From Anaerolineales bacterium (GTDB lineage Bacteria > Chloroflexota > Anaerolineae > Anaerolineales > Villigracilaceae): a DNA stretch of 50,310 nucleotides. The notes under the pieces are model-generated. The model was not told the origin of the DNA, did not search any database, and saw nothing but the letters and a program-made list of their open reading frames with translations. The DNA lies in NCBI GenBank assembly GCA_017882145.1, contig JADGQB010000005.1, positions 1 through 50,310 on the forward strand. The letters run 5' to 3'. Positions 8,609 to 16,527 of this stretch are shown here, one piece after another; positions within the stretch are counted from its first letter, which is position 1, and each line of letters opens with the position of its first letter. The position numbers and the translations under genes were made by a program.

Positions 8609-9319
8609 ATGACACTCGTAAAAAAGTATTCGGTTCAGGTTGAAAAATTCCTGGCAGCGTGTGGAAAACTGGCTTCCAGCCTTTATGTGACCAGTTGTGG
8701 CGGTAATTTGGCCTGGAAATTGGAAGAAGATTTGTTGCTGATCACGCCCACCAAAATGAATAAGGGAGATGTGCGTTCAGAGGATTTGGTTTTTATCGAC
8801 CTGAAGGGCAACGTGCTCGAAGGGACACGCCGGCCTACCGGCGAAATGCCCATGTATCTCAAGTTCTTTCAGATGCGGAATGATATCGTATCCATCATCC
8901 ATTGTCACCCACCCGCGGTCTGTGCGTTGGCGATTTCCAAAGGGAAGAACTGGCTGATGCGGCCGTTATATCCGGAAACAACAACAGAGGTGGGTCCGGT
9001 GCCGGTTGTTCCTTATGCAGAACCATTAACCGATGAACTGGCCTGCAACTTCGAACCGTTCCTGCCCAAATATGATACTTTTATCATGCAGAACCACGGC
9101 CTGGTGACGATGACCCGTTCAGGAATAAAAGAAACAATGATGAATGTCGAACTTTTGGAAATGAGCGCCACTTCTATTTTAATGGCGATGCAGGCTGGTG
9201 AAATCCGTGAGCTTAATCGCGAGGAAGTCCGGGGCCTGAGCAACACCATGCGAACGCGCGATTTACCTTTGTTCGGCCGGCCGGGCGTGAGCAAAACGTT
9301 GGAAGAGTTATATTTCTAA
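8609..9319 (+). CDS. rhaD: Class II aldolase, probable rhamnulose-1-phosphate aldolase
   Basis: 236 residues, class II aldolase/adducin fold. Zinc ligands are visible as HCHP (His98, His100) and QNHG (His163). Glu79 in TGEMPMY corresponds to the catalytic Glu of FucA, and TSCGGNLAWK near residue 30 is the phosphate-binding loop. It would split rhamnulose-1-phosphate to dihydroxyacetone phosphate and L-lactaldehyde. By sequence alone fuculose-phosphate aldolase is also possible; the context favours rhamnulose-1-phosphate. An AAGGAG 8 bases before the ATG supports the start. The 114-base gap before it holds nothing I can name. Confidence 0.82.
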   Translation: MTLVKKYSVQVEKFLAACGKLASSLYVTSCGGNLAWKLEEDLLLITPTKMNKGDVRSEDLVFIDLKGNVLEGTRRPTGEMPMYLKFFQMRNDIVSIIHCHPPAVCALAISKGKNWLMRPLYPETTTEVGPVPVVPYAEPLTDELACNFEPFLPKYDTFIMQNHGLVTMTRSGIKETMMNVELLEMSATSILMAMQAGEIRELNREEVRGLSNTMRTRDLPLFGRPGVSKTLEELYF

Positions 9320-9381
9320 CCGGGATTGTTTTTACAAATTATTGTTGATCCTGCCGGGCCAATCAGCACGGGCCTTGTAGT

Positions 9382-10611
9382 GTGATTCCAGAAAGTTTTG
9401 GTATGCCCGACAAAAATCTGCCGCCTTTCCTGATGACCTCCGATCCAGGCTCTTTTGCGCGCAAGACCATCCTCGAACGCAAGCCACAAATCATCCGCCA
9501 GGTGCTGGCCGATAATGCATATCCGCCAGCTGTAGTGGCTGCCTTGGAACATTTCAGCGACGAGATCACATCCGGACCAATCCAGCCTTTGGCCGAGTCT
9601 GCCCAGGATGTACCGGATTGGAATCGCGAACTGGCAAACTATGCCGACAAAACTTGGCTCGAAATCCCCTGGTACTTTGCCGAAACCTTTTTCTATCGCC
9701 GGCTGCTGGAGACGATAGGCTATTTCCAGGCTGGGCAAGAACTGGGCCGTGATCCGTTCGAGAAGCAAAAAACGGCGCAGATGGCTGGCGAAATCCAGCG
9801 GCTGTCCTCCGTTTGGGAGCAATTTTCCGGCCTGGAAACCGGGGAGCACTTCGAAGCCTTGCTGCACTCCGGCCTGTGGGGAAACCGCGCCGACCTGAGC
9901 AATTTTACTGTAACGGTGAAAGCCCGCAGCGGCCTGGCGACTTTGGCAGAGCGCCATTTGATCCTGATCGATCATACCGAGCAGGTCCGGAACCTGCTGG
10001 CGGGTGGCTTGGCCCGGGTTGACTTTATCTGCGACAATGTAGGCAGCGACTTGCTTTTCGACCTGGCGCTGGCGGACTTCCTGCTGCGCCAAGAATGGGT
10101 TCAGGTAATCCATCTCAATCTAAAAAACCAGCCCTTCTTCGTCTCGGATGCAATGCCAGCGGACGCGCATAGCACCGTCGACCTTTTGAGGACATCAGCA
10201 AGTGCAGGGTTGAAGGCCCTGGGTATGCGTCTGGACGATGATCTCTCAGCTGGACATTTGGTTTTCGACACCGACCTGTTTTGGACGAGCTGGCGGATGT
10301 TCCGTAATATGCCAGCACGCCTTCGGAAGGAACTGGCTTCCGCCGGGCTGGTGCTGGTCAAAGGGGATGTCAACTATCGCCGGCTACTGGATGACCGCCA
10401 CTGGCCGCCTACCACCCGGATGGAAGATGTTTGTGGGTATTTCCCGGCCCCATTTGCCGTCCTGCGCACGCTGAAGGGGGAAATCATGGCCGGTTTGCAG
10501 CCTGGACAAGCGGAAACGCTCCAAGCCGAAGACTCGACGTGGCTGATCAATGGAAAAAGGGGTGTCATTCAACTCGTCAGGCCATTGGGCCTGCAAGCGC
10601 AGGCGACCTGA
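9382..10611 (+). CDS. DUF89 / ARMT1-like damage-control phosphatase
   Basis: 409 residues from GTG at 9382; an ATG at 9403 is equally possible and neither has a clear ribosome-binding site. The sequence follows the ARMT1-type DUF89 phosphatases. It opens with DPGSFARKTILERKP. Further on come the metal-site CDNVGSDLLFDLALADFLL and FFVSDAMPAD, then KGDVNYRRLLDDRHW and YFPAPFAVLRTLKGEIMAGL. Family members remove phosphate from sugar phosphates such as fructose-1-phosphate and are proposed to clear damaged or accumulated metabolites. As last gene of the rhamnose run, it may relieve rhamnulose-1-phosphate build-up. This role is inference; the family call is firm. Confidence 0.85.
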   Translation: MIPESFGMPDKNLPPFLMTSDPGSFARKTILERKPQIIRQVLADNAYPPAVVAALEHFSDEITSGPIQPLAESAQDVPDWNRELANYADKTWLEIPWYFAETFFYRRLLETIGYFQAGQELGRDPFEKQKTAQMAGEIQRLSSVWEQFSGLETGEHFEALLHSGLWGNRADLSNFTVTVKARSGLATLAERHLILIDHTEQVRNLLAGGLARVDFICDNVGSDLLFDLALADFLLRQEWVQVIHLNLKNQPFFVSDAMPADAHSTVDLLRTSASAGLKALGMRLDDDLSAGHLVFDTDLFWTSWRMFRNMPARLRKELASAGLVLVKGDVNYRRLLDDRHWPPTTRMEDVCGYFPAPFAVLRTLKGEIMAGLQPGQAETLQAEDSTWLINGKRGVIQLVRPLGLQAQAT

Positions 10612-10724
10612 AAGCCAGACAACTATTGTTTTAATATGCGCACACACTGCGGTGCGCTGCTTGCAAACCATAAACAACTCCTTGAAGGAGCATATTTATT
10701 GTCGGCTGTATTGTAGGTTTCTGG

Positions 10725-12230
10725 CTAAAAATGGACAATCATCCAGGTGGCTACCCCAACCAGAAGGCCAATCAAGAGTCCGGCCGGCAGAGTATACCGG
10801 AGAACCTCTCCATCATGACCTTTCATTCTGGATGTGCTGCAGCCCACGACCAATTTGGCCGGAGAGATCATGCTTCCGATCGATCCTCCCGCCGTTTGAC
10901 CTGATACCAGAATGACCTGGTCGATTCTGAGGAATGAGGCAATCTTTTGCTGCAGGGGTGCAAACAGCACGTTCGAGTTTACATTGCTGCCTGTTGCAAA
11001 TGCGCCCAGCATGCCTACCAGCGGCGAAAAGAATGGAAAAGCTGCTCCGACCGTCTGGCTGAGTCCCTGAGCCAGTAATGTGGTCATACCGCTGTGGTCC
11101 ATCAACGTGGAGAGACCGACCATTGAAACGATGCCGATACTCGCCATCCCGGCGGATCGGACTGTGGTTGAAGCTGCCTGCCTCCAGACGCCCGGGGGGA
11201 TGTAATTCTTCCAACGCAGAATGGGATAACAGATCAATGTACTCAAGAAAATCAGGACACCCGGGTGGAGCAGAGGGTGGAAGACCTGACCCGGTCCGGC
11301 GGGAGTGGTAACCCCTAACCTGGTGATCACTTTTGGGAATGTGTATGACAGTACAATCCGTGAAAGAACGTGATTGACTGGGGCAAGGATGGCCGCCAGC
11401 ATTATCACCGCAATCGCCAAGCCATAGAAGAGCAGTGCGGCGGTCAATGCGGTGGTTTTTGGTTTTTTTGGTAATTTTTCCGTCGTGCGCCTGCTGATCA
11501 GGATACATATCATTATTCCTACGAGGGCCGCCGAAAAAGATCCCAAGCCTGGCAGGCCAATGGCTGCCAAGCAATATTGCACTGCAGACATGCAACCGGC
11601 GAGAAGGATGATGATTGGCCAGCGCGGGACTTGTTTTAAAATAATCGCCACTCCCAGCCCACAGGCCAGGCAAGCGACCCCCAGCAAAAGCGCACCATCA
11701 GGCGCCAGTGCAGCCGGATCGATCTTCGTAACTGCGACCAGCGCCTGAATCACCAAGCCCATGTTACCGAAGGTGACTGCCCAGGCGTGACCGACTGCAG
11801 GCGCAGCAACTGCGACAAGAGGCGGAAGGCCCAAAGCCACCAACATGGGCGCCACGATTGCAATCGGCATGCCGAATCCGGCCACCCCCTCAATCATTGC
11901 GCTGAAGATCCAGGCAAGAACAAGGAATAATAATCCCCGGTCGGAAATCAGTTCCTCCAAACTTCGGGCAATCGCCTCCACGCCCCCGATCTGATTAACC
12001 AAGTGATAAAGATACAGCGCAGCCCAGAGGACGATCAGGACATTCAGGGAAAGCAATAGACCTTTGGCTTGAGATACCCAGAAGACTTTCCAGCCCAAGC
12101 CGAAGGCAAAAATAGCGACAAGCGCACAGCAAGCCCAGCCGATCGGCCCCGCCCGCTGCCCTCCCCAGCGCAGAAAGATCATCATGCTGAGGACAACGAG
12201 GATAGGAAGGATAGCGAGGAAATAATCCAT
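10725..12230 (-). CDS. lldP: L-lactate permease family transporter
   Basis: 501 residues with about 12-14 hydrophobic segments, an integral membrane protein of the lactate/glycolate permease (LctP) family. Marks include EGVAGFGMPIAIVAPMLVALG, GHAWAVTFGNMGLVIQAL, and the C-terminal ATGSNVNSNVLFAPLQ and QTAGGSIGSMISPAK. The ATG at 12230 is preferred to the longer open frame because that would overlap the MFS gene by 56 bases; from 12230 the gap is 7 bases. It probably forms a two-gene unit with the MFS gene. L-lactate is the oxidised product of the lactaldehyde made by the neighbouring rhamnose genes, a plausible but unproven link. It is convergent with the DUF89 gene. Confidence 0.9.
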   Translation of the reverse strand: MDYFLAILPILVVLSMMIFLRWGGQRAGPIGWACCALVAIFAFGLGWKVFWVSQAKGLLLSLNVLIVLWAALYLYHLVNQIGGVEAIARSLEELISDRGLLFLVLAWIFSAMIEGVAGFGMPIAIVAPMLVALGLPPLVAVAAPAVGHAWAVTFGNMGLVIQALVAVTKIDPAALAPDGALLLGVACLACGLGVAIILKQVPRWPIIILLAGCMSAVQYCLAAIGLPGLGSFSAALVGIMICILISRRTTEKLPKKPKTTALTAALLFYGLAIAVIMLAAILAPVNHVLSRIVLSYTFPKVITRLGVTTPAGPGQVFHPLLHPGVLIFLSTLICYPILRWKNYIPPGVWRQAASTTVRSAGMASIGIVSMVGLSTLMDHSGMTTLLAQGLSQTVGAAFPFFSPLVGMLGAFATGSNVNSNVLFAPLQQKIASFLRIDQVILVSGQTAGGSIGSMISPAKLVVGCSTSRMKGHDGEVLRYTLPAGLLIGLLVGVATWMIVHF

Positions 12231-12237
12231 GTGTTTG

Positions 12238-13449
12238 TCAGCCGAGGTCAATTTTCTGGGCTGAAGAAATACTACCGTAATCCTTTTTCTCAAGGGGAAG
12301 AATCAAGGCGAGCAGGAGGACAAATGCGATCAGGTTGCTTACCAGCAGGACTGGCATGGTGATGCGCGGGCCGATACTCTCAAACATCTGGCCGATCAAC
12401 CAGGGGAAGACCATACCGCCAATGCCTACGCCGACCAGGATCCAGCCAATCATGGCCCCGGTTAAACTCAAGCGCTGTTCAGCGAAAGACATTCCGGTTG
12501 CGAAGACGGAGGCAATCGACAGACCCATCAGGATCGTACCAGTCCAGAGTGCCAGGGTGGAAACCGGCCAGAGCAGCAGGATGGCAAAGGCAACCAGGCA
12601 CCCGGCCAGGTCTGCGAAAAGGATGGATTGCGGGCGGAAACGGGAGGAGGTGACAACGCCGAGAAGCCGTCCGATCGAGAAGGCGCCCCAGAATCCCGAG
12701 GTCAGGTAGGCGGCACCGGTCTCACTGGCCAAATGAAGGCGATATGAAAAGGTATAAATCCAATTACCAAAACCGAGCTCAACCCCGACTGTAAACACAA
12801 AGAAAAAGACGAACAGCAGAAACAATCCATTGAACGACCTGCCGCTGGCGGCTGAATGGGTCGTCTTGCGGATCGGTGGGCTGGGCATGAGCCATAACCA
12901 GGCCGCCACAGGCAAGGCCAGCAGGGAAAAAATCCAATAGGCCCAGTTTATTACTCCGGCGGCCAAAACCACCCGGGCGAAGATCAACGGGGCCACGAAT
13001 GAACCTACGCCATAGAAGAAATGCAGGCCGTTCATGAAAGGACCCACTTTCTGCCCGTGGATCCAGGTCAGCAGGGTATTACAGCCCACATCCAGGGAAC
13101 CCTGGAAAGTCCCCAGCAAAAAAAGGATCACCACCAGTAACCAGAGCGAGTGCAAAACCGGTACAAGGGCGGCACTCAAGGCAATCAACAACATGGCAAG
13201 AGCCTGGATGCGGTGACCCTGAAAGCGGTCATAGGCCTGTCCACCGAGCCGGGAGCCGACCATATAGCCCAACGAGCTGGCAATGAAGATGCTGCTGATC
13301 TGATCGAGACGGCTGTTGGTGTGTTGCGCCAGCCAGGGCAAGGCCGGTCCGCTAAGGGCCATGGTCGCGCCGAGTGTGATGAAGGTAGTGTAATAGGCGA
13401 AAGTCGCGGGCAACGGTTTGAAATGGGCGGGAGCGGGATTATTCAACAA
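12238..13449 (-). CDS. MFS transporter, probable sugar permease (NaGLT1/MFSD4-like)
   Basis: 403 residues with about 12 membrane segments. The central GSLDVGCNTLLTWIHG followed by VGPFMNGLHFFYGVG resembles the sodium-dependent glucose transporter 1 / MFSD4 branch, which is related to FucP-type sugar permeases. The start is unusual: the first codons are TTG TTG at 13449 and 13446, with AGGAG (13454-13458 on the reverse strand) 4 or 7 bases upstream, so a TTG start is likely. Substrate unknown; a hexose, deoxyhexose or sugar alcohol is reasonable. It lies between the lactate permease and the PAS-LuxR regulator, all on the minus strand. Confidence 0.82.
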   Translation of the reverse strand: MLNNPAPAHFKPLPATFAYYTTFITLGATMALSGPALPWLAQHTNSRLDQISSIFIASSLGYMVGSRLGGQAYDRFQGHRIQALAMLLIALSAALVPVLHSLWLLVVILFLLGTFQGSLDVGCNTLLTWIHGQKVGPFMNGLHFFYGVGSFVAPLIFARVVLAAGVINWAYWIFSLLALPVAAWLWLMPSPPIRKTTHSAASGRSFNGLFLLFVFFFVFTVGVELGFGNWIYTFSYRLHLASETGAAYLTSGFWGAFSIGRLLGVVTSSRFRPQSILFADLAGCLVAFAILLLWPVSTLALWTGTILMGLSIASVFATGMSFAEQRLSLTGAMIGWILVGVGIGGMVFPWLIGQMFESIGPRITMPVLLVSNLIAFVLLLALILPLEKKDYGSISSAQKIDLG

Positions 13450-13578
13450 TGATCTCCTATGAATTCCGCGGAGGCAATAATGGGCAGTGCAGGCCCCTTA
13501 GTGATTTTTATTTTTCCATAGCTCCGCCCTATTATATTCCACACCAAGGTTTAGGCCAGAGCATTCTTTTCAAGGAAG

Positions 13579-14541
13579 TCATAGGTGAGATACCAGATAG
13601 GTCACCAGGTTTATTCTCTCACCTGTTTCGGTTTTCAGACCCAGTTTTTTCCTGATATTTGAGCGATGGAAGTCCACTGTTTTTTTGGATACCACCAGGT
13701 TTTTGGCGATTTCCTCACTTGATCTACCTTCCTTGATAAGCAAAGCAATCTGCATTTCCCGAACTGACAATTTATCCAGGATTGAAGACCGTTTTTTAGT
13801 AATTGGGTATACGATCTCTTCTATCAAGGTTTCGACAAGATTGACTTCATTAACGTCTGATCTCGTCTTCAGGTAGTTTAAGGACGGTTTAATGAATTTT
13901 TCAAAATTTTGCGTAATCGTTTCTTCCAATTGTTCCCGCTCCAATTTTCGTTGCATCAACAGTTGGGAGATGGCCGCACTCCTTTTTTCCAGGGATTGGT
14001 ATTGTTCCATAATACTGTTCAGATCATGCTCCAGCTTGTACTGGTATGAAATATCACGCACATATTCCAAAACCCCCACCAGGGTATCATCTCCATCCAA
14101 AATCGGTATGGCGAATAATTCCTGCCAGCCTTTATCGCTACCAGCCTGGGAATATTTCACAATGCCAATATGAGGTGTTTTACTTCCAATCGTTTTCAGT
14201 ACGGGACAATTTTCGCAGGGTTGGGCCCGGTTATGGTAAACCAGGTAACACTTTTTTCCGATAATATCCTCAGTGTTTGAATACCAATACTGCATGGAGG
14301 TGTTAATATTTCTCACGTTCAGATCTGTATCAAGAATACTAACTCCATCCTGGATGCAATTCAATGTGGCAAGCAACAGATCCTTACTTTGGAACATTTC
14401 CCCTACGGATCCAGTCCCCGGGTCAAGGCGAATGATGGGATCGGAGACCCATCTGATCGAAGCGAGCAGGTCAGCATCGACCTGATCGCTTTGTGGTGGA
14501 GAAATATGATCTTCTTGTTGAACGCTGCTTACCATTTTCAA
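13579..14541 (-). CDS. PAS-domain LuxR-type transcriptional regulator
   Basis: 320 residues. Residues about 50-170 form a PAS domain (LNCIQDGVSILDTDLNVRNINTSM, then IGKKCYLVYHNRAQPCENCPV, a CxxC-containing loop typical of such sensors). A coiled-coil linker follows (about 170-215). The last 70 residues are a LuxR/GerE helix-turn-helix (LSVREMQIALLIKEG, SSEEIAKNLVVSKKTVDFH, NIRKKLGL). The start is TTG at 14541 with GGGAG 6 bases upstream; ATG at 14535 is the alternative. It is divergent from the oxidoreductase at 14750 and may control it, itself and the two transporters. The ligand is unknown; the Cys pair could hold a metal or redox centre. Confidence 0.87.
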   Translation of the reverse strand: MKMVSSVQQEDHISPPQSDQVDADLLASIRWVSDPIIRLDPGTGSVGEMFQSKDLLLATLNCIQDGVSILDTDLNVRNINTSMQYWYSNTEDIIGKKCYLVYHNRAQPCENCPVLKTIGSKTPHIGIVKYSQAGSDKGWQELFAIPILDGDDTLVGVLEYVRDISYQYKLEHDLNSIMEQYQSLEKRSAAISQLLMQRKLEREQLEETITQNFEKFIKPSLNYLKTRSDVNEVNLVETLIEEIVYPITKKRSSILDKLSVREMQIALLIKEGRSSEEIAKNLVVSKKTVDFHRSNIRKKLGLKTETGERINLVTYLVSHL

Positions 14542-14604
14542 TGATTGCTCCCTTTATCAATTTTTATTGGAAGAGTTAAATTCGTAATCCAGAATGACAC
14601 AACA

Positions 14605-14643
14605 ATTATACTAGTATTCCCCTAGTATTCTAATGATACTAAT
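14605..14643. promoter_or_regulatory. Repeated-site operator overlapping the regulator's promoter
   Basis: CTAGTATTC occurs twice in the same direction at 14611-14619 and 14622-14630, 11 bases apart, about one helix turn. An inverted relative, GATACTAAT, is at 14635-14643. On the minus strand a perfect TATAAT at 14605-14610 abuts these sites and has TTAGAA 17 bases before it, giving a promoter for the PAS-LuxR gene. The overlap suggests autoregulation and control of the divergent gene. Confidence 0.5.
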
Positions 14644-14749
14644 CTTGGATTGTATTGTAAGAGGGAACACAATAGAATAATAAATGGCGGAAACGGTTGA
14701 TCAATCCGCGCAATCCATTCGGATTAGCATCCATCTTCGAAGGAGAAAA

Positions 14750-15991
14750 ATGTCAACTCAAAATGCCCTATTTACACCGGTCAAGATCGGAAAAAGGACA
14801 GCTGCCAATCGTTTTGTGATCAACGCGATGGAATGCTGTGATTCGGATAAAGAGGGGAACCCGACTGAGCCAACCTATGAGCGCTACACCAACCTGTTCA
14901 ATGGTCAGGCAGGGTTGATCGATCTGGAAGCGATCACAGTCACGTATGAAAACCGCGGCCGGGATTCGCAACTGGGCATTATGCCGCGTAATGAACCCGC
15001 CCTGACGAAATTCGTCTCCGCGCTGCGCAAGGTCAACGATAAACCGCTCTTTATCTTTCAACTGACGCATGCCGGGGAATTAAGCCACCCGGCATTTTCC
15101 AAACGGGTGTGCGTGAAGCCCCTACCGGGGTTTGGCGGTGAGCTGCTTTCGGAAGAAGATATCGAAAGAATTCAGGATGAGTTCGTGCAAGCCGCAAAAA
15201 TCAGCTACCATGCAGGAGCTGATGGCGTCGATCTAAAATTTTGCCACGGCTACCTTGGTTCGCAGATCCTGCGCCCTTATAATGACCGCAAGTGGAAATA
15301 TGGCGGCAGTTGGGAAAACCGCAGCCGGTTCGCATTTGAATTGACCGAAAGAGTCGTCCGTGAGATCAATGACCCGAATTTCCTGATCGGATCCAAGGTC
15401 TCGGTCTGGGAAGGATTCCCGGGCGGGTGCGGCTCAGCTGGACCGGATTCATCCGTGATGGACCTGACCGAATCGATCGCCCTGGCCAAAGGCCTGGAGG
15501 AACGCGGGGCGGCTTATATCCTGCAGTCTGCGGGAAGCCCATCCATCACCCTGGCGCTTTCCCAGCCGGATAAGAAAATCCCCGATTATGCTTACCTGCA
15601 CCACACTTTCTCCAAGATACTGCGCGACAATTTAAAACCAGAAACAATCGTGATTGGCTCGGCGTATACGATCTTCCGGGATGGAAAGAATGCTCTGCAA
15701 GCTGTTGACCGGGAGAAAAACACCCTGCTGTATTGGGGAGACAAGAACATCCGGGACGGTGTGGTTGATATGGTGGCACTGGGCCGGCAATCCCTGGCAG
15801 ATCCGTTCACCCCGGTCAAGCTGATGGAAGGCAGAGAAGAAGATGTCAAGTGGTGCACAGCAGACGATCACTGTATCGAGCTGCTCATCCGCCAAAAGAA
15901 TGTAGGCTGCTGCACCTTCAACAAGCCGTATGTGGAAGCTTTACAGGCAGTGCGCAGGGAAGAAGGCTTGCTGAAAGAGAAGCGCACTTAG
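14750..15991 (+). CDS. Old-yellow-enzyme-type FMN oxidoreductase
   Basis: 413 residues from the ATG at 14750, chosen because AAGGAG lies just upstream; the open frame extends 22 codons further. It is an FMN-binding TIM barrel of the NADH:flavin oxidoreductase family: LFTPVKIGKRTAANRFVINAM start, LFIFQLTHAGE, DGVDLKFCHGYLGSQILRPYNDRK with GGSWENRSRF, and VDMVALGRQSLADP. It has only the barrel, not the second FAD/NAD domain of 2,4-dienoyl-CoA reductases. The C-terminus keeps a Cys group (WCTADDHC and GCC) near where those enzymes bind iron-sulfur, but with altered spacing. Substrate unknown. Next to a Dabb gene and a PAS-LuxR regulator. Confidence 0.87.
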   Translation: MSTQNALFTPVKIGKRTAANRFVINAMECCDSDKEGNPTEPTYERYTNLFNGQAGLIDLEAITVTYENRGRDSQLGIMPRNEPALTKFVSALRKVNDKPLFIFQLTHAGELSHPAFSKRVCVKPLPGFGGELLSEEDIERIQDEFVQAAKISYHAGADGVDLKFCHGYLGSQILRPYNDRKWKYGGSWENRSRFAFELTERVVREINDPNFLIGSKVSVWEGFPGGCGSAGPDSSVMDLTESIALAKGLEERGAAYILQSAGSPSITLALSQPDKKIPDYAYLHHTFSKILRDNLKPETIVIGSAYTIFRDGKNALQAVDREKNTLLYWGDKNIRDGVVDMVALGRQSLADPFTPVKLMEGREEDVKWCTADDHCIELLIRQKNVGCCTFNKPYVEALQAVRREEGLLKEKRT

Positions 15992-16071
15992 CCAATTGAT
16001 GCTATAGTTAGGAACACGATTGGATTTCAATTCTTATTCAATCTGAATTTATTTCTCAAGAAAGAGGCAGA

Positions 16072-16383
16072 ATGCACAGTCACAATGTATTCTTTTGGCT
16101 AAAAGAGGGGTTATCCGATTCTGATCTGCTTGAATTTGAAAAGGGGTTGGATACACTCCTCATGGACCGGCTGGTAATAAACGGCCGTTATGGCAAGCCA
16201 GCCGATACCCACCGAGATGTCGTCGAGAATACCTATACTTATGCTCTCTCCTTGCTATTCAAAGATACGGCGGACCATAACCTCTACCAGGCTGATTCAG
16301 TCCACCTGGCATTTGTCGAGAAGCATTCAGCAAAATGGAGCAGGGTCAAGGTTTTTGACGTAGAGGTGCAGAAAAGCCGATAG
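16072..16383 (+). CDS. Dabb-domain (stress-responsive alpha/beta barrel) protein
   Basis: 103 residues, a single Dabb ferredoxin-like domain: HNVFFWLKEGLSD at the start, NGRYGKPADTHRDVV in the middle, TYALSLLFKD, and LYQADSVHLAFVEKH near the end, followed by a VKVFDVEV strand. Such small dimeric proteins are poorly defined; some are cyclases or carry small ligands. It lies 80 bases after the FMN oxidoreductase in the same direction and before a good terminator, so the two probably form one transcript. Confidence 0.82.
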   Translation: MHSHNVFFWLKEGLSDSDLLEFEKGLDTLLMDRLVINGRYGKPADTHRDVVENTYTYALSLLFKDTADHNLYQADSVHLAFVEKHSAKWSRVKVFDVEVQKSR

Positions 16384-16405
16384 GGGTGGATATATTTGGA
16401 TAATT

Positions 16406-16432
16406 AAAGACCCGTCTTTATGGCGGGTCTTT
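16406..16432 (+). terminator. Rho-independent terminator, possibly bidirectional
   Basis: AAAGACCCG at 16406-16414 pairs perfectly with CGGGTCTTT at 16424-16432 around a 9-base loop. T-rich sequence follows on the plus strand and, read on the minus strand, T residues also follow the stem. It lies between the convergent Dabb and E1-beta genes and can end both transcripts. Confidence 0.75.
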
Positions 16433-16527
16433 ATCGATTACCCGGTGGACGGGTACGGGTCCATTTGCTTAGCCTGACGCAACAGACTTTTGGAGCCTGC
16501 CAGGCGGACTAGTAAGTTTTGTTCACG

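Noticed and set aside
9316-10113. 265-codon minus-strand frame opposite the DUF89 gene
   Set aside because: The plus strand carries a well-conserved ARMT1-type protein across the same bases; the minus translation shows no motif.
10638-10657. Terminator between the convergent DUF89 and lactate permease genes
   Set aside because: A 6-base stem (GCGCAC/GTGCGC) exists but has no T-run on either strand, so support is too weak.
10813-11673. 286-codon minus-strand frame within the lactate permease
   Set aside because: It is another frame of the same strand as the permease and reads as non-membrane, motif-free sequence.
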